Of a stretch of 64,000 bases of DNA, positions 43,409-52,333 are shown piece after piece. The notes beneath the pieces were generated by a model. It searched no databases, was not told where the DNA came from, and saw only the letters and a list, made by a program, of their open reading frames with translations. A program made the translations under genes and the position numbers. The DNA comes from Solwaraspora sp. WMMD1047. Lineage in GTDB: Bacteria > Actinomycetota > Actinomycetes > Mycobacteriales > Micromonosporaceae. The stretch lies in contig NZ_JARUBL010000001.1 of the NCBI RefSeq assembly GCF_029626155.1, forward strand, positions 8,004,816-8,068,815, written 5' to 3'. The number at the start of each line of letters is the position of its first letter. Position 1 is the first letter of the stretch.

Positions 43409-46087
43409 ATGCCGAAGGACTCGCCGTCGTCGCGGAAGGTCGCCGAGTACGGGCAGCGGCCCACCGTGTACGCCGCGCCGGCCAGCTCGGTTGCGGTATC
43501 GCCTCGCCGTCTGTCTGGTGTGGTCGGCTCGTTGGCAGGTCTGGTGGTTTTCCTGGTGGGTCCGCCGGTGGGGTTGTGGTGGGTGGCGGGTAATCCGGTG
43601 GACTTGTTGCCGTCGTGGGGTCAGGTCCTGCGGCTGTTCGACCAGGTCGACGGCCGGCTGAACGCACAGACGCTGACTGCGGTCGCGGTCTGGGCCGGCT
43701 GGGTGCTGTGGACGTTGTTGGTGCTGCTGTTGGTGGCGCAGGTCGTCGCGGTGGTCGCCCGGCGCCGGTTGCCGTTGCCGGGATTGCCGGCGCCGCTGCA
43801 TCGTTTGGTGGTCGGGCTGGCCGGGTCGGCTGCCATCGCCGTGACTGCCGCCGGCCGGCCCGACCCGACGCCGCCGGGGCAGGTGCGGGTCCCGGCGCAG
43901 GCCGCGGCGCCGGTGCAGGAGTCGATTGTGGTGCCGGGACCGGCGACGGTGCACGTCGGAGCGACCAGCTACTCGTACACGGTTCGCCGAGATGACACGC
44001 TGTCGAAGATCGCCGACGTCTGGCTGGGGGATGCGAACCGGTGGCCGGAGATCTGCGCGTTGAACCGGCACCGCCACTTCCCCTCCGTCGGTGGTGTCCT
44101 GCGCGACTGCGACCTCATCTACCCCGGCTGGGACTTGCACCTACCGGCGGATGCCACCCCACCACCGCAGGCCCGGCAACGACCGGCCGCACCGCCCGAC
44201 AACCCGCCGCCCCCGGCCGCCGGACCCGACCCGGGTGAAGACTCTGACCAAGATCCCGACGGCGTGGTCGAGCCGCCGGCCGCCGCTCCACCCGCCAACG
44301 CACCAGCATCGCCATCGCCGGACGCGCCGTCAGAAGCCGCGGATCCGAGTTCCCCCGAGGCTGACCCACCAGGGCCGGTGGCCGACGACGATGGGGTGCG
44401 GCTGGCCGACGGCAGCTTCGTCACGTGGGCGCTGGCCGCCGCGATCACCGCCGCCGCCGCGCTGGTGTGGCTGCAACGCCGCCGCCGGCACCAACCCCAC
44501 GCGACCGGCACGGCCGGGGTGCGGGCGTTGCCGGGGCCGGTCCCGGACCTGCAACGGATGGTCACCGCCCATCCGGATCTGCCGGTGCCGGCCGATGCCG
44601 GTGACCGCGCCGCCGCCGTCCCCGCCCAGCAGACACCGCCGCCAGGCGGCCTCGCCATGACCGGCCCCGGAGCACCGGGTGCGGTCCGGGCGCTGATGGT
44701 GGCCACCCTCGCCTCCGGCGGCCCCCGCCGCCCCGACGTACGCGGCGAGGTCATCATCGACCGGGCCACCCTCACCGCCCTCCTACCCGCCGCCGACGTC
44801 GAGGCCTCACCGCGGCTGCGGATCACCGCCAGCCTCGACGACTCCCTCACCGAGATCGACGTCCGGCTGCTGCACCGCAGCCGCGTCCTGCATGAGCACG
44901 GCCTCGCCGACCTGGACACCCTGCGCGAACGCGTCCCCGCCGAGGAACCCTTCCCGCCAGTGCTGCTGATCAGCATGCCGCCTCCACCTGGCAACGACGC
45001 CCGCCTGCGGGCCGTCCTCGACCTCGGCGCCACCATGGACATCACCGGGCTGTTCCTCGGCGATGGGCAACCCGGCGCGACCGTCACGGTCGCCGCCGAC
45101 GGAACCACCCAACCCACCGCCGTGTTCTCCGGACCGGTGTCGGTGATCACGGAAACGGCGGCGGTCGCGATCCTGACGACACTGCGTGAGGCCCACACCG
45201 GGCAACCACCCACCAGCGGCCAGGACGAGCCGCACCAACCCGCCATCGTCCCTGCCGCAGCACCGCCCAACGACCCCGTCGAGACGCCAGTTGCGGAGGA
45301 GGCGGCCACACCGGCCGGCCCTGACCCGGTGACCCGGCAGCCGCCGAAGGCGCAGCTGCGGGTCCTCGGCCCGCCACGGGTGGAGAACATCACCCTGCCG
45401 GGACGGCCGCTGCGCCGCAAGGCCGCCGAGATGGCGGTCTACCTGGCCTGCCACCCCGACGGGGCCGACACCCGCACGATCGGCGAGCACCTCTCACCGG
45501 ATGTCCGGCTCCGCCAGGCAGACCAGCAGGTCCACACCAACGCCTCCAACCTGCGCCACGTCCTCGGACGCGCCGCCGGCCCCCGCCCCGGCGGCCACCT
45601 CCTCAAACACGGCACCACCGCCCGGTACCGGCTCGACCCGGCGACGGTATCGGTCGACCTGTGGCACCTGCGCGACCTGCTCACCCAGGCGCGGATCGCC
45701 CCCACCGCCACCCGCGCCCGACTGCTCCGCGAGGCGTGCGACCTCTACACCGCACCCCTGGCCGATGGGTACGACTACGACTGGATCGAACCCCACCGGG
45801 AGCAAGCCCGCCAATGGGCCACCGAAGCCCACCTCCTCCTCGCCGAAGACCTCCTCCCCCACGAGCCGCAGACCGCCTCGGACCTGCTCGACAAGGCCAT
45901 CGGTCAGGACCCGTACCACGAACAGCTCTACCGCACCGCGATGCGCGCCCGCCACGCCCTCAACGACCCCGACGGCATCCGTACCCTGCTGCGCGCCCTC
46001 ACCCGGGCCCTCGCCGACCTCGACGCCGAACCCGAGCCGGCCACCATCGCCCTCGCCGACCAACTCGCCACCCAGCTACGTCAGTGA
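43409..46087 (+). CDS. LysM and BTAD domain membrane protein
   Basis: An 892-residue protein. Three helices lie in residues 38–148. A LysM domain follows at about 187–240 (YSYTVRRDDTLSKIADVWLGDANRWPEICALN). A Pro-rich stretch and one more helix (WALAAAITAAAALVWLQRRRRH) precede a central domain. The C-terminal 230 residues are a DNA-binding-like winged helix plus BTAD domain (LRVLGPPRVENITLPGRPLRRKAAEMAVYLACHP … DQQVHTNASNLRHVLGR … EACDLYTAPLADGYDYDWIEPHRE), as in SARP regulators. The ATG at 43409 follows GGAGGAAGC. LysM outside and BTAD inside suggest a cell-wall-sensing regulator (inference). Confidence 0.85.
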   Translation: MPKDSPSSRKVAEYGQRPTVYAAPASSVAVSPRRLSGVVGSLAGLVVFLVGPPVGLWWVAGNPVDLLPSWGQVLRLFDQVDGRLNAQTLTAVAVWAGWVLWTLLVLLLVAQVVAVVARRRLPLPGLPAPLHRLVVGLAGSAAIAVTAAGRPDPTPPGQVRVPAQAAAPVQESIVVPGPATVHVGATSYSYTVRRDDTLSKIADVWLGDANRWPEICALNRHRHFPSVGGVLRDCDLIYPGWDLHLPADATPPPQARQRPAAPPDNPPPPAAGPDPGEDSDQDPDGVVEPPAAAPPANAPASPSPDAPSEAADPSSPEADPPGPVADDDGVRLADGSFVTWALAAAITAAAALVWLQRRRRHQPHATGTAGVRALPGPVPDLQRMVTAHPDLPVPADAGDRAAAVPAQQTPPPGGLAMTGPGAPGAVRALMVATLASGGPRRPDVRGEVIIDRATLTALLPAADVEASPRLRITASLDDSLTEIDVRLLHRSRVLHEHGLADLDTLRERVPAEEPFPPVLLISMPPPPGNDARLRAVLDLGATMDITGLFLGDGQPGATVTVAADGTTQPTAVFSGPVSVITETAAVAILTTLREAHTGQPPTSGQDEPHQPAIVPAAAPPNDPVETPVAEEAATPAGPDPVTRQPPKAQLRVLGPPRVENITLPGRPLRRKAAEMAVYLACHPDGADTRTIGEHLSPDVRLRQADQQVHTNASNLRHVLGRAAGPRPGGHLLKHGTTARYRLDPATVSVDLWHLRDLLTQARIAPTATRARLLREACDLYTAPLADGYDYDWIEPHREQARQWATEAHLLLAEDLLPHEPQTASDLLDKAIGQDPYHEQLYRTAMRARHALNDPDGIRTLLRALTRALADLDAEPEPATIALADQLATQLRQ

Positions 46088-46166
46088 CGCGCGCAGGACC
46101 CCGCCCGGCGACGGAGCATCCCTGGTCCGTCACCGAGCAGCGTGACCACCAGATGGGAGGCCGGCT

Positions 46167-46994
46167 CTACCAGCCGGCCCGGCGCTCTCCGGACGGAATC
46201 CAGGTCGCGACGCGAATGGCAGCCGGCGATGGCTGCTGCGGCAGACGCCGCAACAGCTTCTCCGCGTCGACCAGCGGACCCGACGACAGCTGCTCCACCT
46301 GCTTGCGCCGCCGATTCGAACTGGCGAGCAATTGCTGCCGCCGCGGCACGTTTCCGGTACGAGGCCGGACCGGGTAACGGCCGTCGTTGGACCGCGTCGA
46401 CCCAGCGGACGGCTCCGGCCGGGCGGCCTGAAGCTGCGCCCGCGCCAAAGCCAGCTCCTTCTCCAGCACCGCGACGCGGGCCCGGAGCCGGTCAATGATC
46501 GCCTGCATGGCCGACAGGGGATCCCCTCCACGGTTCGGGGCAGGACCGGCGTCTGCCGGGTCGCGCGGCGCGGGCACGCCGGTAGGGGCCGGTTCTCCCC
46601 GGGCGGATTGGTAGAGAACGGCAAACGCGGCCTGGGTCCGCTGACGCCGGTCCTCGGGTACGACGTAGCGGACCACGAGCATCGCCGTCTTCCATGGCGG
46701 CCCCTTGGACTCCACCGTGAAGTGCCGCGACAGCTCCTTGCGGATCCTGTCGCGTCCCCGGTTGCTGGAGGCGGAACAGCGGTGCAACAGGCGCGCGAAC
46801 CGGCTCCAGGTGTCGACAGCCCCAATGTCCGGGTGGCGCTCTACCTCCTCACGGACGGCGAGGAGGTAGGCCGCGACGGCGCCGGAGCCGTACCGCGCCA
46901 AGCACTGCGCCCGGATCGTTTCCGCAGGTACAAGGCGATGCCTTTCCGCACCACCCGATCCAGGAGTTAACGACGACTCATCGTCGGCGGTCAT
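46167..46994 (-). CDS. Hypothetical protein with coiled coil
   Basis: A 275-residue protein with no recognised family. The N-terminal half has helices (AVAAYLLAVREEVERHPDIGAV, RIRKELSRHFTV). A coiled coil is likely at about 160–190 (AMQAIIDRLRARVAVLEKELALARAQLQAA). The rest is basic. A GGAAGGAC site precedes the ATG at 46994. It converges with the LysM–BTAD gene. Confidence 0.65.
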   Translation of the reverse strand: MTADDESSLTPGSGGAERHRLVPAETIRAQCLARYGSGAVAAYLLAVREEVERHPDIGAVDTWSRFARLLHRCSASSNRGRDRIRKELSRHFTVESKGPPWKTAMLVVRYVVPEDRRQRTQAAFAVLYQSARGEPAPTGVPAPRDPADAGPAPNRGGDPLSAMQAIIDRLRARVAVLEKELALARAQLQAARPEPSAGSTRSNDGRYPVRPRTGNVPRRQQLLASSNRRRKQVEQLSSGPLVDAEKLLRRLPQQPSPAAIRVATWIPSGERRAGW

Positions 46995-47447
46995 GTCGGT
47001 CCTTCCAAGAGCTACATGACAGTCGGCAGAGGGATAGAGACCGGCGAGCAGATGCCAGCTGCCCCACCGGATCTGTCATTCTCGACCGACACAGCCGCCG
47101 TCGTGGCCAAACCGACGGATCTTCCGACACATGTTGGCTGGGTTGTCCTGGCCGGGTTGTACCCGTGCCCTGACCGCCGTCCCGACCTCACGTCGCACCT
47201 CGACCAACCCTGACCAGGGCGGTACCACACTCTGGTCAGCCTGGCCGGGATCAATCGGGTGGCTACCCGGCCATGAAACTGACCAGGCCCCTTGGCGCCA
47301 ACCCGCATCCATGTTGAAGTGTGACGCGTCCCCCAAGGGACCGAATCACGGATTCATTCATCCCTCGTTCTACACACCCGGTGGAAATTCCACCGGCAAC
47401 CGTTGTTCCTCGCCTTGACCGCGAGGGTGCCCTTTATGGAGACGGAT

Positions 47448-47645
47448 ATGGCATGTGATCAAACGCGGCCCGCACCAGGCCGTGTGCGAACAGCGCGGCT
47501 GCTATGCGCGGTGTCGCTGCTGACCGACGGAGGTACCGTCATGGCCGTGATCGTGGGTCGAGAGGACGCCGCCGCGTGCGCCGGCGCCCTCTCGACCGCA
47601 CTCCGGTCCGCCGCGCTGCTCTTGGAAGGACCGACGCGGCGGTAA
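47448..47645 (+). CDS. Possible 65-residue protein
   Basis: A short ORF with GGAG six bases before ATG 47448. Within it a second ATG at 47541 has a very good GGAGG site at seven bases, which would give a 34-residue peptide (MAVIVGREDAAACAGALSTA…). The C-terminal half looks helical. No family is recognised. Confidence 0.3.
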   Translation: MACDQTRPAPGRVRTARLLCAVSLLTDGGTVMAVIVGREDAAACAGALSTALRSAALLLEGPTRR

Positions 47646-48192
47646 CCGGATGGGGGCTGACGTGCGGGGCCAGGCCGACCGGCCCGGTCCCGCCGTCACG
47701 CCAGCATCAACGTAACGGCAACGAGGCCAACAAACCACACCGCCCACGCGAACCGCACCATCAGCCATTCGATCACCTGAGTGGACCAGACCAAACCGGC
47801 GTAGGTACTACCCGATACGAGTGAGCGACAGACAGACAGTACGTCTATTTGCGGTCAAAATGATGTATGCGGGCTGATGGATCATATCGAACAGTTCTCC
47901 CAGAGCGCAGATGCCTTCCGTCGAGGCTGATTTCGACCACGACGTAGACGGGCCGGTTCGCGACCTGCCCTTGGCTGGCTTCGTTCGCGAGATTGGGCGC
48001 CAGCTGTTCGCGACGTTCGGCGCTACGTTGCCGGCGCCGCGTGCCGAGACGTTCATGAGAACCGGCGCCTCTTGTGGATCTTGCCCGCCGGTGGCGCCGG
48101 CGGTAGCTTCGGAGCGCGTTCACTCTCCGTGCAGTCAATCATGAACCGAGCCGGGTGCGTGTGTGCGGAGCCGATGACAGGACATCCCCCTA

Positions 48193-48393
48193 CGCGCGTC
48201 GAGATACTCCCAGGTGCAAGTTTATTAAGGCGAGCAGCTCCACAAGTGCGGGCGACGGCTTCCCGGACAGCGTTGCGTCAGACTCAAGCGGCGCTGCGAT
48301 CCTGCACGCCGCCGCCACTCTTTCCTCGATGTACCGGATAACGTGCTGCTGTCGCGTAGCGGTCAGTCGAGGTCCAGGGCAAGGCGTTGATCG
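48193..48393 (-). pseudogene. Possible coding remnant
   Basis: An open stretch of about 66 codons on the minus strand, between two stops and without a clear start, reads YIEERVAAACRIAAPLESDA then GKPSPALVELLALINLHLGV. The helical, low-arginine composition is unlike the shadow frames around. It may be the tail of a lost gene; no family is recognised. Confidence 0.25.
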
Positions 48394-48572
48394 CTACGTT
48401 CCGGATGAGAGTTCACTATCACCTCGCGGGCCGGGAAGCCTCGTTGTGTGGTTTTCGGGGACCGGATTGTGGAGGTTCGCTCGGACTGGGTCGGGTTGCG
48501 GCTGTTCCGAGACGTGTTGCGGCGCCGGTTGCGTCGGTGTCGGGGGTGGATGGTGTGGTCCATGATGGCGGT

Positions 48573-49016
48573 ATGACGCGTGGCGCCGGGATCAGGTGGC
48601 TGGGCTGGCTGGTAGCTGGGCTGCTGGCGGTGGTTGCCGGGGTGTGGGTGTTGGCGGGCCGGTTGACGGCGGATCAGTTGGGTACGGCTGATCAGGTGGC
48701 CAGTGTGGTGGCCGCCGTGGTGGCGGTGGGGGGTGTGCCGCTGGCGGTGTACGGGGGGGTCCTGGCCCGGCGTGCGCTGGCGTCGGCGGGTCCGCCGCAG
48801 GCCGCCGACGGTGGCCTGGTTCAGAAGGTCCGCGCTGGCCGTGACGCGACCGTGGTCGGCCGGGACATGACGATCGGCCAGGGCAAGAGCCGGGGCCGGC
48901 GGGGTTGCGGGCAAGCGGGTGACGATCGGGTCGAGAGGCAGGATGTGCGGGCCGACCGGGACGCGACCGTGGTCGGCCGGGATCTGCATGTCGAGGAGGG
49001 GCGGGACCGACGGTGA
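48573..49016 (+). CDS. Small two-helix membrane protein with GRD motif repeats
   Basis: A 147-residue protein. Two helices lie at about residues 9–28 (WLGWLVAGLLAVVAGVWVLA) and 42–65. The C-terminal half carries two copies of one motif: VRAGRDATVVGRDMTIGQ (87–103) and VRADRDATVVGRDLHVEE (125–142). The next gene's product has a related motif at its N-terminus. Its stop overlaps that gene's GTG start (GTGA at 49013–49016), so the two are coupled. A membrane-acting effector is inferred from the layout. The longer frame to 48387 has no ribosome site. Confidence 0.7.
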   Translation: MTRGAGIRWLGWLVAGLLAVVAGVWVLAGRLTADQLGTADQVASVVAAVVAVGGVPLAVYGGVLARRALASAGPPQAADGGLVQKVRAGRDATVVGRDMTIGQGKSRGRRGCGQAGDDRVERQDVRADRDATVVGRDLHVEEGRDRR

Positions 49017-52000
49017 CCGCTTTGCCCGGGTTGCCGGGCGATGTGGTGGTCGGCGGACGTCGTCAAGATGTCGTTGCCGGGCGGGACGCGTACGTGATCC
49101 GCCGGGACCTGATCATCAACCAGACGGGTGTGCCGCCGTTCACGGTGGACAGGTTCGTGGACCTGCCGGCGGCCGGACTGGGAGAGCTGACCGAATCGCG
49201 GGGGCAGCCGAGCAGGTTGCTGACCGCGCGACGTCAGGCGATCGTGTTCACTGGCCGTACCGGTGAGCTGGACGCACTGCGGCGTTGGCGGGACGATCCG
49301 GCCGTGCGCCGGGTGTGGGCGTGGCATGGCCCGGGTGGGCAGGGTAAGACCCGTCTCGCGCAGGAGTGGGGCCGGCTGAGCGCTGCGGCGGGGTGGCGGG
49401 TCGCGGTGGCCGGGCATCACGACGCGGCTCCGCCGGAGGAGGACGCGAAACCGTTGGGCACGCCGTGGCGGTGGTTGCCGGCCGGACGTCGGGGGCTGCT
49501 GCTGCTGGTCGACTATGCGGAACGGTGGCCTGTGCACGACCTGCTGCGGCTGCTGGCCGACTGCCGGACCCGGGCGCCGAAGGTGCGGGTCCTGCTGCTG
49601 GCCCGCTCGGTTGACTGGTGGCCCACGATCACCGCCGAACTGCCCCGGCTCGGCTACACCGCTGGCACCTCTGACGGTGAGCCGCGGCTGCTGGCGGCGT
49701 TGGCCGGCGACGGGCCGGGCCGGCGTGTGCTGTTCGAAGCGGCCTGTCAGCGGTTCGCCGAGATCTATCAGCCCGACAGGCCCGCGCGTGGCTGGCCGGG
49801 CCGGTGGGAGCCGCCCGGTGACCTGGGTGACGACCGGGTGTACGGGACCACCCTGGGTATCCACATGATGGCGCTGGCCACCGTCGACGCCTGCACCCGG
49901 CAGACCGTCCCGCCGGGTTCAGCCGGTGACGTGACCCGCTACCTGCTGGACCGTGAACGCGCCTACTGGGCGCGGCTGCACGGCAGCGTCCCGGACACCG
50001 TGACCGCGGCGGCGCGCACGGTGTTGCTGGCCTGCCTGGCCGGGCCCCAGTCCCGCGATGACGGGATCCGGTTGCTGACCCGCACCAGGCTGGCCGACGA
50101 GGTGGCGGGGCAGAGGCTGCTCGACGCCCACGACCGCTGCTACCCGCCACCGGGTACCGGCACGGTGCTGGAACCGATGTATCCGGACCGGCTCGCCGAG
50201 GACTTCATCGCGTTGAGCCTGCCCGCCAGCCCTGCCGGGGGACCGGTCACTGCCAGCGAGCACGCCGACTCCTGGACGGCGGCCACACTGCTGACCGCCC
50301 ACCGTACTGCGGACGACACTTTCGCCTACACGCCCGGCCCGCTGACCTCCCGTCCCGACGGGCAGAAACCCCCGGCCCACGCCGCCCGGATCCTGATCTT
50401 CCTGGCCGCCGCGGCCGGCCGGCACCCGCACGTGCACGGCTGGTTGCACACCCTGCTGACCACCGACCCGGCCCTGGCGGTCCACGCCGGCGGGACCGCC
50501 CTGACCGCCGTCGCCGCCTATACCAGCCCCGCCCTCGCCGAAACCATCCACGCACTGCTGCCAGAACGCTCCCTGGACCTCGCCCCCGCCGCCGCCGTCC
50601 TGGCCCAGCACCTGTACGACCACACCGACGGCAGCGACGAACAACTCGCCCGACACTCGTGCACCCTCGCCATCCGACTCGCGAACACCGGCCGACGCGA
50701 GCAGGCCCTGGCACCGGCCGAGGAAGCTACCGGCATCTACCGCCGGCTGGCGAAGGTGAACCCCGACGCCTACCTGCCCGACCTCGCCGCGTCGTTGAAC
50801 AACCTCGGCATGATCCTGTCCGTGCTGGGCCGGCGGGAGCAGGCCCTGGCACCGGCCGAGGAATCCACCGGCATCTACCGCCGGCTGGCGAAGGTGAACC
50901 CCGACGCCCACCTGCCCAACCTCGCCGCGTCGTTGCACAACCTCGGCATGATCCTGTCCGTGCTGGGGCGGCGGGAGCAGGCCCTGGCACCGGCCGAGGA
51001 AGCCGTTACCATCCGCCGCCGGCTGGCCGAGGCCAACCCCGACGCCCACCTGCCCAACCTCGCCACGTCGTTGAACAACCTCGGCAACCGCCTGTCCGAG
51101 CTGGGGCGCCGCGAGCAGGCCCTGGCACCGGCCGAGGAAGCCACCGGCATCTACCGCCGGCTGACGAAGGTGAACCCCGACGCCCACCTGCCCAACCTCG
51201 CCACGTCGTTGAACAACCTCGGCATGATCCTGTCCGAGCTGGGCCGGCGGGAGCAGGCCCTGGCCCCGGCCGAGGAATCCACCGGCATCTACCGCCGGCT
51301 GGCGAAGGTGAGCCCCGACGCCTACCTGCCCGGCCTCGCCATGTCGTTGAACAACCTCGGCAACTGTCTGTCCGGGCTGGGGCGGCGGGAGCAGGCCCTG
51401 GCCCCGGCCGAGGAAGCCGTTACCATCCGCCGCCGGCTGGCCGAGGCCAACCCCGACGCCTACCTGCCCGACCTCGCCATGTCGTTGAACAACCTCGGCA
51501 ACCGCCTGTCCGAGCTGGGGCGGCGGGAGCAGGCCCTGGCACCGGCCGAGGAAGCCACCGGCATCTACCGCCGGCTGGCGAAGGTGAACCCCGACGCCCA
51601 CCTGCCCGACCTGGCCATGTCGTTGCACAACCTCGGCAACTGTCTGTCCGGGCTGGGCCGGCGGGAGCAGGCCCTGGCACCGGCCGAGGAAGCCACCGGC
51701 ATCTACCGCCGGCTGGCGAAGGTGAACCCCGACGCCCACCTGCCCGACCTCGCCATGTCGTTGAACAACCTCGGCATGATCCTGTCCGTGCTGGGCCGGC
51801 GGGAGCAGGCCCTGGCACCGGCCGAGGAATCCACCGGCATCTACCGCCGGCTGGCGAAGGTGAACCCCGACGCCTACCTGCCCGACCTCGCCGCGTCGTT
51901 GAACAACCTCGGCATGATCCTGTCCGTGCTGGGGCGGCGGGAGCAGGCCCTGGCGCCGGCCGAGGAATCCACCGGCATCTACCGCCGGCTGGCGAAGGTG

Positions 52001-52285
52001 AGCCCCGACGCCTACCTGCCCGACCTCGCCATGTCGTTGTGGGCGTACGGGTGGGTCTGCGTGAACGCGAAAACCAACTACGCCGAGGCTCTGGAATCGA
52101 TCACCGAGGCGATCAGCCTCTATGAGCCGCTCGTACGCCAGCTGCCGCAGATGTTCGCCGGACAGATGTTCTCGGCCTATCGAACCCTGGCGGACGTGCT
52201 CGACGGTCTTGGTCGTACAGAGGAGGCCACCGAGTTGCGCCAACAACTCAACAAGACAGCCGGTGGTGGGCCAGAAACGCAATGA
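49013..52285 (+). CDS. STAND ATPase with TPR repeats
   Basis: A 1090-residue protein. Residues 18–38 hold the motif QDVVAGRDAYVIRRDLIINQ, like the motif of the preceding gene. The STAND NTPase has FTGRTGELDAL, Walker A WHGPGGQGKTRL (106–113), Walker B GLLLLVDYAERW (161–171) and VRVLLLARS. A helical domain follows to about residue 540. Then ten 46-residue tetratricopeptide units occur, pattern SLNNLGMILSVLGRREQALA, and a final divergent unit. By analogy with NLR proteins the repeats sense, the NTPase oligomerises and the N-terminal motif signals (inference). Start GTG 49013. Confidence 0.87.
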   Translation: MTALPGLPGDVVVGGRRQDVVAGRDAYVIRRDLIINQTGVPPFTVDRFVDLPAAGLGELTESRGQPSRLLTARRQAIVFTGRTGELDALRRWRDDPAVRRVWAWHGPGGQGKTRLAQEWGRLSAAAGWRVAVAGHHDAAPPEEDAKPLGTPWRWLPAGRRGLLLLVDYAERWPVHDLLRLLADCRTRAPKVRVLLLARSVDWWPTITAELPRLGYTAGTSDGEPRLLAALAGDGPGRRVLFEAACQRFAEIYQPDRPARGWPGRWEPPGDLGDDRVYGTTLGIHMMALATVDACTRQTVPPGSAGDVTRYLLDRERAYWARLHGSVPDTVTAAARTVLLACLAGPQSRDDGIRLLTRTRLADEVAGQRLLDAHDRCYPPPGTGTVLEPMYPDRLAEDFIALSLPASPAGGPVTASEHADSWTAATLLTAHRTADDTFAYTPGPLTSRPDGQKPPAHAARILIFLAAAAGRHPHVHGWLHTLLTTDPALAVHAGGTALTAVAAYTSPALAETIHALLPERSLDLAPAAAVLAQHLYDHTDGSDEQLARHSCTLAIRLANTGRREQALAPAEEATGIYRRLAKVNPDAYLPDLAASLNNLGMILSVLGRREQALAPAEESTGIYRRLAKVNPDAHLPNLAASLHNLGMILSVLGRREQALAPAEEAVTIRRRLAEANPDAHLPNLATSLNNLGNRLSELGRREQALAPAEEATGIYRRLTKVNPDAHLPNLATSLNNLGMILSELGRREQALAPAEESTGIYRRLAKVSPDAYLPGLAMSLNNLGNCLSGLGRREQALAPAEEAVTIRRRLAEANPDAYLPDLAMSLNNLGNRLSELGRREQALAPAEEATGIYRRLAKVNPDAHLPDLAMSLHNLGNCLSGLGRREQALAPAEEATGIYRRLAKVNPDAHLPDLAMSLNNLGMILSVLGRREQALAPAEESTGIYRRLAKVNPDAYLPDLAASLNNLGMILSVLGRREQALAPAEESTGIYRRLAKVSPDAYLPDLAMSLWAYGWVCVNAKTNYAEALESITEAISLYEPLVRQLPQMFAGQMFSAYRTLADVLDGLGRTEEATELRQQLNKTAGGGPETQ
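50699..52078 (+). repeat. Ten tandem 138-bp TPR units
   Basis: Units start every 138 bp: 50699, 50837, 50975, 51113, 51251, 51389, 51527, 51665, 51803 and 51941, each at GAGCAGGCCCTGG. Two unit types alternate in part (EEATGIYRRLAKVNPDA and EEAVTIRRRLAEANPDA), so the array grew by duplication of blocks. Confidence 0.92.
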
Positions 52286-52333
52286 CGGTTGGGGTTCAGG
52301 GAGGACCCGGCGGGTCGCAGCGTACATAATTAT

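Larger units (their letters stand above)
46995..48572. other. Degenerate 1.6-kb region
   Basis: No clear gene is present. GC content and codon patterns fluctuate and stops are frequent in most frames. Two weak candidates are listed separately (47448 plus, 48193 minus). A short palindrome CCGGTGGAA-A-TTCCACCGG lies at 47378–47396. The stretch probably holds decayed element genes. Confidence 0.5.

Noticed and set aside
50699-52078. 138-bp repeats as a possible non-coding satellite
   Set aside because: In-frame TPR units inside a clear STAND gene.
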